Shown here one piece after another: positions 1-5,311 of a stretch of DNA of 6,033 nt. The position numbers were made by a program, and so were the translations under genes. The DNA lies in NCBI GenBank assembly GCA_036389695.1, contig DASVWG010000173.1, positions 1 through 6,033 on the forward strand, in the 5' to 3' direction. Source of the stretch: JALZHR01 sp036389695 (lineage in GTDB: Bacteria > Acidobacteriota > Blastocatellia > Pyrinomonadales > Pyrinomonadaceae). Under the pieces are notes generated by a model. The model was not told the DNA's origin, did not search any database, and was given only the letters and a program-made list of their open reading frames with translations. How positions within the stretch are numbered: the stretch's first letter is position 1; every line of letters starts with the position of its first letter.

Positions 1-86
1 TCAATCGGCTGGTCTTCGCGCACGGTCGTCGCGCGCGCGGCAAGCCCTAATCTGTGTTCGATGTTTTCTCTAATCGTTTTGAACAT
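1..86 (-). CDS. N-terminal fragment of an unidentified protein (leaves window)
   Basis: On the minus strand an ATG at 86-84 opens a frame that stays free of stops to the window edge, giving 28 complete codons that begin MFKTIRENIEHRLGLAAR. The ATG lies 5 bases beyond the TAA of the DUF4149 gene, so the two would form a tight operon. The codon style (GCG, CGC, GAA) resembles the neighbouring genes. The short N-terminus is basic and amphipathic with no signal peptide or membrane segment visible, so a cytosolic protein is likely. No family can be named from 28 residues. The plus strand is also open in one frame here up to a TAA at 100-102, so the call rests mainly on the ATG and the operon-like spacing. 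No clear Shine-Dalgarno sequence precedes it. Confidence 0.45.
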   Translation of the reverse strand, partial: MFKTIRENIEHRLGLAARATTVREDQPI

Positions 87-91
87 TTGTT

Positions 92-580
92 TTACCGGAT
101 AAAATTATTTCTCGCTCTTTGTGTCATCAAAAAATATACAACTAAAGCGGCAAGCATCGCAAAAGCCAGAACCATGACCGAATAACCGTGCAAAGCGCCG
201 AAAGCCGTGCGAAGCGGGTCGTCGGTCGCCAGCTCGTCAATCGGACGCCCGATTTGCTCGCGAATATTATGCAGGCGCGCGCCGATAACAAATTGCCCGA
301 AAGCGCACGCGGCGGTCAAAAATAAAAGCAAGCCCTGCTCAACCCAAAGCCTGACGCGACTCGCTTTCTCCGTCCTGACAACGGAGCTCGCCAGCAAAAT
401 CAAGCCGATAACGATGCCGCTGTAATTTAAAATCGCCAGAGTTTTATTGACCACCGCGCCCGCCAGCTCGCGCGAAGGCAAAACGGCAAACGCGCTCTGC
501 GCCACCGCCGCGCTGAAAAAAACGGCTGCGCCGAGCCACAAAGCAATCAGAAAACTCCGCAAATCTGCAATCAAAGCCAT
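92..580 (-). CDS. DUF4149-type four-helix membrane protein
   Basis: The 162-residue product is almost entirely hydrophobic, with four predicted membrane helices at about residues 5-30, 45-65, 78-100 and 130-152. The N-terminal ALWLGAAVFFSAAVAQSAF segment, the central charged loop and the FGALHGYSV motif before the last helix match the DUF4149 (TMEM205-like) family, whose biochemical role is not established; location would be the inner membrane. The start is placed at ATG 580, which gives MALIADLRSF directly before helix 1. A longer version from a TTG at 628 would add 16 residues, but that codon touches the edge of an inverted repeat and has no ribosome binding site. No strong Shine-Dalgarno precedes 580 either. 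A probable second gene follows its stop within 5 bases. The family call is from recognition of sequence pattern and length, not from a search. Confidence 0.75.
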   Translation of the reverse strand: MALIADLRSFLIALWLGAAVFFSAAVAQSAFAVLPSRELAGAVVNKTLAILNYSGIVIGLILLASSVVRTEKASRVRLWVEQGLLLFLTAACAFGQFVIGARLHNIREQIGRPIDELATDDPLRTAFGALHGYSVMVLAFAMLAALVVYFLMTQRARNNFIR

Positions 581-627
581 AGATTCGAGCCGAAATTTTA
601 TTATGAGTTCTTTCAAGCTAAAGCGCA

Positions 628-754
628 AAAGGCAGAAACGCGACAGTTATGGAGCGTGTTCTTTAGCAATGAACAAGTGATGATGAATTCGGAATTCCGC
701 ACTCTGCGCTAATAAACCTGAGACACGCTCCATAACTGTCGCGTTTCTGCCTTT
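628..754. repeat. 32-nt perfect inverted repeat in a divergent intergenic region
   Basis: The arm at 628-659 is the exact reverse complement of 723-754 (32 of 32 bases; it includes TTATGGAGCG and CGCTCCATAA). The arms enclose a 63-nt loop at 660-722 that contains a small GGAATTCC palindrome but no gene. Each divergent gene, read in its own direction, has the same 32-nt sequence upstream: about 47 bases before the DUF4149 ATG and about 140 before the kinase ATG. The unit could be a short non-autonomous mobile palindrome, a cruciform or RNA hairpin, or a shared regulatory module. No target-site duplication flush with the arms is visible. Confidence 0.85.
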
Positions 755-774
755 GTGTCTTGCGCAAATTCTGC

Positions 775-803
775 TTGCTTCAATATGAAATTTATTGCAT
801 AAT
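775..803 (+). promoter_or_regulatory. Candidate sigma70-type promoter of the histidine kinase gene
   Basis: TTGCTT at 775-780 and CATAAT at 798-803 are separated by exactly 17 bases, which resembles a TTGACA/TATAAT promoter. It would start transcription near position 810 and leave a leader of about 85 nt before the ATG at 895. This supports the shorter reading of the kinase gene, because a TTG start at 760 would lie upstream of the promoter. The -10 box matches consensus at 5 of 6 positions, the -35 box less well. Prediction only. Confidence 0.35.
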
Positions 804-894
804 TTTTGTGACAAACATTGTTGTTTGTCTTTCCGGCGCTGCACGATTTTCAAGCCTCAAAGATTTTCCGCCCATCTTCCGAAGCTTTCCGCAT

Positions 895-2916
895 ATGAAA
901 AACTTAAAAAACCGACCTGTTTTATTTTCGATAATTCTGTCCGTGCTGACCGTTTTGGCGGTCACTGTCCTGATACGGGCTTTTCGAATTCTGATTCCGC
1001 TCGTCATACCGGCTCACGCTTATTTCGATTTCTGGAAAGTTCTGCTTTTAGTTTCCGTCGGCGCGCTGACTGGTTTGCTGGCTGAAAGATACAGCATCAA
1101 ACAGATGTTTTCGGTCGTCGCGCCGTTTCTGATAATCTGGCTGGTGCTGAGCATTATGGCGATGAAGTATTGGGACATGAGCTTGATGTTCATTCCGCTT
1201 TTCTTCACGCTGCTGACGACGATTCTGGTCACGCACATCAAAAAAATGTGGCTGATTGATTCGGAGCTGACCGAAAAGCTCGTCAGCCTCGCTTCCGCCG
1301 GACATATTCTCGAAGGCAAATCCGCCGAGCTGCGCATCGAAAGCGGTCTCAGACTGCTCGAAACGATTTTTCCGCTTTCCGAAGCGATAGTTTTTCACTT
1401 TGACCATCACGGGCAGCTCGCGCCGGTCGGACGCGCGCGAAATAATTCGGGCAGTTTTCAGGCGGTGACCGACAATGATTCGCTCGTCGCGCGGCAAGCC
1501 GCGTGGCGCGAAAGCGTGCAGCTTTGCGAAGAAGCTTTGCAGTGGCGGCAGACGATGGTTTTGACCGACAAAAATCAAAACGATTCGGCGCAGGTCGCCA
1601 TTCCGCTGACTTACGGCGAGACGATTGTCGGCGTTTTATACGTCAAAGTCCGCAATAATTTCGAACGCGACGACCAGTATATGCTCGAAGCCTTCTGCGG
1701 GCAGCTGGCGCGAAATTTTCAGCGCAAAGAGCTGCGCCAGAAAGATTTGCCGAACAAATCGTGGTGGAGCTTTTTCTCGACTCAATCGGCGGAAAACCGT
1801 CTGGAAATTATCAAATTGATTAACGGCGTGATGAAGGAACAAAGCTTCAGCGCCGCCGCCAGCTCATACTTGAAGGAAGCTCACGCCATTGCCTATCTCG
1901 ACGGCACGCTCGCTTATCTGAATCGCCAGATGCGTCATATGGCGAAGCTGAACGCCGACCATATTTACGAATTAGATCTGTTCGGCTTGCTCGAACATTT
2001 CAGAACCGACATTTTTAACGAGCCGCAACTGGCGATTCGCAGAGTTTTGCAAACGGGCGAAACTTATCAGGGCGAATTGTATTACCCGGAAAAAAACCGC
2101 ACGCTCGATATGCAGATTTCGCTGGTCAAAGTGCCGTCGGACAATCAATCCATCCACGAAACGAACGTGCCGATGATGCCCGCCTGTTTTCTGATTACGA
2201 TGCGCGACATTTCCGTCATCAAGGAAAACGAAAAGCTGCGCAGCGATATGACGAGCCTGATGTCGCACGAACTGCGCACGCCGATTACGAGCATTCAGGG
2301 CTTTGCCGAGCTTTTGCTGGCGGACGAAACCATCAACGAAGAAGCCCGCGAATTTTTAACGATTATCGCGGGCGAATCGCAGCGGCTTTCCAAGATGCTT
2401 TCGACTTTCCTGTCGGTTTCGAATCTCGAACAATCGGACAAACGCGAATTTTTCAAATCGCCCGTCAGGCTCGACACGGTCGTCAGCGAAGTCGTCGGCG
2501 ATTTGCAGGAAAACGCCAAGCGAAAGCGTATTCGTCTGGTCGAGCAGTCAAACTCGCATCTGCCGCCGATTGCCGCCGACAAAAGCTTAATCACGCGCGC
2601 CGTCTCGCATCTGATTGACAACGCCATCAAATACAGTCCGGAAAGAACTTCCGTCATTATCTCGACGATTCTCGAATCGGAATTCCTGCGCGTCGTCGTC
2701 GAAGACCGCGGCTACGGCATCCCGAAAACCGAACAGGAAAAAATCTGGCAGAAATTCTATCGCGTCGCCCGCGCCGGACAGGACAAGGAAGAAGAATCGA
2801 CCGGCTTAGGTTTGTCGCTGGTCAAGGAAATCGTCGAACAACACGGCGGCGAAGTTTCGGTCGAATCGGAAGTCGGGCAAGGCTCGAAATTCAGCTTGAA
2901 ACTGCCCAGATTATAA
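895..2916 (+). CDS. Membrane sensor histidine kinase (4 TM, GAF-like, PAS-like, HisKA, HATPase_c)
   Basis: The 673-residue product is a two-component sensor kinase that autophosphorylates on histidine and passes phosphate to a response regulator. Four hydrophobic helices at about residues 8-28, 46-63, 70-90 and 96-115 anchor it in the inner membrane with very short outside loops. A GAF-like domain (about 145-280, including AIPLTYGETIVGVLYV) and a PAS-like domain (about 325-450, ending in ACFLITMRDISVIKENEKLR) follow. The kinase core is intact: H-box SHELRTPITSIQGF with phospho-acceptor His458, N-box HLIDNAIKYSP with Asn576, G1-box DRGYGIP (604-610), F-box KFYRV, and G2-box GLGLSLVK (637-644). 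The start at ATG 895 has GAAG about 10 bases upstream and puts MKNLKNR before helix 1; a TTG start at 760 would add 45 residues. No receiver domain or response regulator gene is adjacent, so its partner and signal are unknown. It converges on the polysaccharide genes. Confidence 0.9.
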   Translation: MKNLKNRPVLFSIILSVLTVLAVTVLIRAFRILIPLVIPAHAYFDFWKVLLLVSVGALTGLLAERYSIKQMFSVVAPFLIIWLVLSIMAMKYWDMSLMFIPLFFTLLTTILVTHIKKMWLIDSELTEKLVSLASAGHILEGKSAELRIESGLRLLETIFPLSEAIVFHFDHHGQLAPVGRARNNSGSFQAVTDNDSLVARQAAWRESVQLCEEALQWRQTMVLTDKNQNDSAQVAIPLTYGETIVGVLYVKVRNNFERDDQYMLEAFCGQLARNFQRKELRQKDLPNKSWWSFFSTQSAENRLEIIKLINGVMKEQSFSAAASSYLKEAHAIAYLDGTLAYLNRQMRHMAKLNADHIYELDLFGLLEHFRTDIFNEPQLAIRRVLQTGETYQGELYYPEKNRTLDMQISLVKVPSDNQSIHETNVPMMPACFLITMRDISVIKENEKLRSDMTSLMSHELRTPITSIQGFAELLLADETINEEAREFLTIIAGESQRLSKMLSTFLSVSNLEQSDKREFFKSPVRLDTVVSEVVGDLQENAKRKRIRLVEQSNSHLPPIAADKSLITRAVSHLIDNAIKYSPERTSVIISTILESEFLRVVVEDRGYGIPKTEQEKIWQKFYRVARAGQDKEEESTGLGLSLVKEIVEQHGGEVSVESEVGQGSKFSLKLPRL

Positions 2917-2936
2917 GAAATTTTCAGTCACGAAAG

Positions 2937-3090
2937 AACACGAAAAGGCACGAAAAAGAAAAAATACAGGGATAAACAGGATAGGCAAGGATAAGCAAAG
3001 CTCGTCATTTGAAATTTCAAATTTCAGATTCTTCAATCCCTGTAAATCCTGTTATCCCTGTAAATTTCTTCTTTCGTGCCTTTTCGTGTT
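2937..3090. terminator. Composite long inverted repeat at convergent gene ends (possible two-way terminator)
   Basis: Outer arms at 2937-2955 and 3072-3090 are perfect over 19 nt (core cacgaaaaggcacgaaa). Inside them a second imperfect pair, tacagggataaacaggat at 2965-2982 and its near reverse complement at 3046-3062, differs mainly by a one-base gap. The centre carries a 16-nt perfect palindrome, atttgaaatttcaaat, at 3007-3022. The structure lies 20 bases after the kinase stop (2916) and 9 bases before the stop of the leftward glycosyltransferase (3102-3100). It could form a long hairpin in either transcript. No classic GC stem plus U-run is present, so terminator function is an inference from position; the inverted repeat itself is directly seen. 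Confidence 0.55.
3036..3065. repeat. Tandem pair of a 12-nt unit, period 18
   Basis: The 12-mer atccctgtaaat occurs at 3036-3047 and again at 3054-3065, with cctgtt between. Its reverse complement is related to the tacagggata segment at 2965-2974. It is nested inside the composite inverted repeat and looks like a short array of a dispersed intergenic repeat of the 'cagggataaacaggat' kind. Confidence 0.7.
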
Positions 3091-3099
3091 TGTTCGCGG

Positions 3100-3870
3100 C
3101 TAATCCTTCTTTGTTTTTAAAAGCTGACGCGTCGCCAGCCACATAAAACGCGGATTCAGGATTAAATAGCGTTTCCAGAGTCGTTTCGGCTCCTGCGTCA
3201 GGCGATAAAGCCATTCGAGTCCTAATTTTCCCAGCCATTCCGGCGATTCTTTGACGTTTCCCGCGTAAAAATCAAACGACGCGCCGACGCCGAGCATGAC
3301 GGCTTTTATTTTATCTTTGTGCGCCGCCATCCAGTTTTCCTGTTTCGGGCAGCCCAAGCCCATAAACAAAATGTCCGGCTTCGCGCGATTGATTTCCGCC
3401 GTCACCGATGCGTCTTCTTCATCGGTCAAAGGTCGAAACGGCGGCGAAAAGGCGTAAGCGATTTGCAGATTCGGCAATTCTTTTTTCGCGCGCTCTTTTA
3501 TCGCGTCGATAACCTGCTGTTTTCCGCCGTAGAAGCCGACGCTCAAAGAGTTTTTCGCGGCGTATTCGCAGAGCAGAATCATCAAATCGTTTGCCCGCAC
3601 GCGTGCCGCATCCGGTCTGCCCTGCCATTTCTGCATCCAGACGAGCGGCATTCCGTCGGTAATGATTAAATCCGCGCCGTTGACTCGCGCGCCGTATTCG
3701 GGATTGTCGTGCGCTTCCATCACCATATGAACGGTCGAAAAACAGACGTATCCGCCGTCGCCGTTTTTCACCATTTCCGCGACTCGCTGAATCGCCGCTT
3801 CGTGATTGCAGACGTTCGGAAACAAACTGACGACGCGAACGCGATTTTGATTTTTCTGAAAATCTTTCAT
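3100..3870 (-). CDS. WecG/TagA/CpsF-family glycosyltransferase (GT26)
   Basis: The 256-residue product has the length and motif order of the WecG/TagA/CpsF family. These enzymes add a sugar, such as N-acetylmannosamine or its uronic acid, to an undecaprenyl-diphosphate-linked acceptor at the cytoplasmic membrane face. Seen here are STVHMVMEA (Thr46 aligns with the substrate-binding Thr of TagA), ADLIITDGMPLVW with Asp72 in the position of the proposed catalytic base, the VGFYGGK nucleotide-binding turn near 110-116, DILFMGLGCPKQENW near 166-180, GVGASFDFYAG near 194-203, and the Arg-rich tail EWLYRLTQEPKRLWKRYL that closes the active site in this family. There is no membrane segment. The ATG at 3870 is the natural start, with no clear Shine-Dalgarno. 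It is co-directional with the GT4 gene upstream but separated by a 138-nt palindromic element, which may lower its expression. The exact donor sugar cannot be told from sequence. Confidence 0.93.
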   Translation of the reverse strand: MKDFQKNQNRVRVVSLFPNVCNHEAAIQRVAEMVKNGDGGYVCFSTVHMVMEAHDNPEYGARVNGADLIITDGMPLVWMQKWQGRPDAARVRANDLMILLCEYAAKNSLSVGFYGGKQQVIDAIKERAKKELPNLQIAYAFSPPFRPLTDEEDASVTAEINRAKPDILFMGLGCPKQENWMAAHKDKIKAVMLGVGASFDFYAGNVKESPEWLGKLGLEWLYRLTQEPKRLWKRYLILNPRFMWLATRQLLKTKKD

Positions 3871-3876
3871 TAAAAC

Positions 3877-3909
3877 TAATTTCGCGGAAATAAAATTTAA
3901 TTTCGCGAA
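3877..3909. promoter_or_regulatory. Paired TTCGCG direct repeat upstream of the GT26 gene
   Basis: The 10-mer taatttcgcg occurs at 3877-3886 and 3898-3907, offset by 21 bases, which is two helical turns. The second copy extends to the perfect palindrome TTCGCGAA (3902-3909) and the first to the imperfect TTCGCGGA. The first copy ends 7 bases before the GT26 start codon. The spacing and symmetry would suit a dimeric DNA-binding protein, but the surroundings are AT-rich and such short words recur by chance, so this is weak. Confidence 0.2.
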
Positions 3910-3913
3910 GAGA

Positions 3914-4051
3914 AATGTAGGGGCACGCCCGCGTGCCTGCCCAATGAGCGCAGCGAAAATCGGTTTAAATTAAATTCAAGATTACGGTAATTAATCTTGA
4001 TTAGCGCTTTGACAAGCGCTTTGGGCAGGCACGCGGGCGTGCCCCTACATT
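3914..4051. repeat. 138-nt palindromic element with 31-nt perfect arms and nested hairpins
   Basis: The arm at 3914-3944 (contains gtaggggcacgcccgcgtgc) is the exact reverse complement of 4021-4051. Between the arms are two further hairpins: tcaagatta/taatcttga (3976-3984 and 3992-4000) and agcgctt/aagcgct (4003-4009 and 4014-4020). The GC-rich 'GGGCACGCCCGCGTGCC' arm resembles a dispersed repeat found in Blastocatellia and some other phyla, from memory. It fills the gap between the GT4 and GT26 genes, and its right arm overlaps the last codons and the stop of GT4. In the leftward transcript it would form a very stable stem followed by UUUCUCUU, so partial termination or mRNA processing between the two genes is plausible. 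There is no coding sequence within it. Confidence 0.9.
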
Positions 4052-5142
4052 CGTTTTCGCGTTTCTTCTAAAATTTCAGCGTAAATATTTTCCAGACGTT
4101 TGATGTAATCGCTCAAATCGAATTTCGCTTTAATCGTTTCCCGCGCGTTTTTCCCGAAACGTTCCAAATCGATTTGACCGGAAAGCGAAAGCTTGAGTTT
4201 TTCCACCAATTGCGCGACATTACGCGGCTCAATCAGGAATCCGTTTGCGCCGCTGTTAATAACCGCGCCGGTCGAAGCCATCTCCGAAACAATAACGACG
4301 CAGCCCGCCGCCATCGCTTCGAGCATCGCTACGGGTAAGCCTTCGCCGTAGCGCGAAGGCAGCAAAAATACGTCCGCTCGCGCCAGTTCCTTCCATTTTT
4401 CCGCGCCGGAAACAACGCCGCCGTATCGGAATTTTTCGCCCAGAATTTCTGTCATTTCCCCGACGAAAAAATCTTTCAGCTCGCCCGCGCCGAAAGCTTT
4501 GAAGCGAAAATCGAAATTTTCGTTTTTCAGACGGCGGCAGGCTTCGACGATTTCGTTTAAACCTTTCGATTCGTGCATTCGTCCGAGAAAAATCAAAGTT
4601 TTTTCATCGTTTTCGCGCTGCGCCGGCATCGCTTCGTCAAGCGCGACCGCGTTTTCCAGAACGCGAACGTTCAAATTCCGCCAGCGATTTTCGATAATCT
4701 TTTTTTCAAGCTCGCTCAAAACAATCACGGCATCAGCCGCGCGCAGCATTTTTTCGGCGATTTTTTTCAGCCCGGCGCTTCTGAATTCTTCCGCCAGATA
4801 ACGCCCGCCGTGAACGTGCATCACAAACGGAATGCCCGAAAGCCGCGCGTTTGCCGCATAGACGGCGTCGCGCGCGACGGCAAGCGGATTGAAATTCGTG
4901 TTGAAATGCACGATGTCGACGCCGCGCGCCGCGCGCCGGAAACGCGGCACGGAAACGATTTGTTTCCAAATCCAATTTGCATCGGCTCGCTCGCCGTCGC
5001 GCCTGCCCGCTTCAAAATGCCTGTAATCGAAAGTGCCGCGCTCGATAATCTGGCGCGCGACCGTCGAGATTCCGCTGACGTTTTGTTTTTCGTCGAGGCT
5101 CGGCGCGGTCAGCAACACTTTTAAAGGCTTTTTTACGGTCAT
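4045..5142 (-). CDS. GT4-type glycosyltransferase of polysaccharide synthesis
   Basis: The 365-residue product is a GT-B-fold retaining glycosyltransferase that transfers a sugar from a nucleotide donor to a growing glycan on the inner face of the membrane. The N-terminal acceptor lobe shows LKVLLTAPSL (7-16), the GISTVARQI loop (24-32), VDIVHFNTNFNPL (75-87) and PFVMHVHGGRY (105-115). The C-terminal donor lobe shows LIFLGRMHESKGLNEIVEA (183-201, with Arg188 and Lys193 of the GR...KG donor site) and the E-x7-E motif EGLPVAMLE (Glu267 and Glu275). Length is normal for GT4. The start is set at ATG 5142, giving MTVKKPLKVLL; a TTG at 5166 would add 8 residues. No good Shine-Dalgarno is seen. The stop TAG (4047-4045) and the final Met codon lie inside the palindromic arm that follows. 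It is divergent from the polyprenyl sugar phosphotransferase gene. Acceptor and donor are unknown. Confidence 0.93.
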   Translation of the reverse strand: MTVKKPLKVLLTAPSLDEKQNVSGISTVARQIIERGTFDYRHFEAGRRDGERADANWIWKQIVSVPRFRRAARGVDIVHFNTNFNPLAVARDAVYAANARLSGIPFVMHVHGGRYLAEEFRSAGLKKIAEKMLRAADAVIVLSELEKKIIENRWRNLNVRVLENAVALDEAMPAQRENDEKTLIFLGRMHESKGLNEIVEACRRLKNENFDFRFKAFGAGELKDFFVGEMTEILGEKFRYGGVVSGAEKWKELARADVFLLPSRYGEGLPVAMLEAMAAGCVVIVSEMASTGAVINSGANGFLIEPRNVAQLVEKLKLSLSGQIDLERFGKNARETIKAKFDLSDYIKRLENIYAEILEETRKRM

Positions 5143-5191
5143 CGCAAACCAAAAAGAATAGCGCAAGCGGCGCGCGGAAACAATCTTGCGG

Positions 5192-5220
5192 TTGCAAGTA
5201 AAGGTTTAATGGCTTAAAAA
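5192..5220 (+). promoter_or_regulatory. Candidate promoter of the polyprenyl sugar phosphotransferase gene
   Basis: TTGCAA at 5192-5197 and TAAAAA at 5215-5220 are 17 bases apart, each matching the sigma70 consensus at 4 of 6 positions. It lies in the 169-nt divergent gap between the GT4 start and the ATG at 5312 and would give a leader of about 85 nt that includes the CTTTGC repeats. The match is modest. Confidence 0.28.
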
Positions 5221-5250
5221 AGATTGTGGAGCTTGCGAAGTATTTTTTAT

Positions 5251-5284
5251 CTTTGCATCTTTGCGACCTTTGCGCCTTTGCGTT
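5251..5284. repeat. Short tandem CTTTGC-type repeat in the 5' leader
   Basis: Four CTTTGC words follow each other every 8 or 9 bases (ctttgcat, ctttgcgac, ctttgcgc, ctttgcg) just upstream of the phosphotransferase start, ending 27 bases before its ATG. The pattern resembles a dispersed 'CTTTGCGTCTTTGCG' intergenic repeat. Copies are imperfect, and the array has no dyad symmetry large enough to suggest a terminator. Confidence 0.75.
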
Positions 5285-5311
5285 AAAAATCTTCTTAAAG
5301 TCCGTTGAAAG

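Noticed and set aside
581..628. Extension of the DUF4149 protein from a TTG at 628
   Set aside because: The codon lies at the very edge of the inverted repeat without a ribosome binding site, and the ATG at 580 gives the usual family start just before helix 1.
623..768. gcgcaaa at 623-629 and 762-768 as a target-site duplication around the 32-nt inverted repeat
   Set aside because: The left copy overlaps the arm by two bases and the right copy is 7 bases away from the arm, so they are not flush and a 7-nt match can be chance.
760..894. N-terminal extension of the histidine kinase from a TTG at 760
   Set aside because: It would start upstream of the best promoter candidate, uses a rare start codon, and adds 45 residues without a family pattern. 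ATG 895 places a short basic lead directly before the first membrane helix.
3419..3628. Antisense and alternate-frame open frames inside the kinase, GT26 and GT4 genes
   Set aside because: They are shadows of well-supported genes, with Arg/Ser-rich low-information composition and no motif, start or spacing evidence.
5185..5198. Small hairpin cttgc-ggtt-gcaag as a terminator in the divergent gap
   Set aside because: The stem is only 5 base pairs without a T-run, and no gene ends here; the region lies between two divergent starts.
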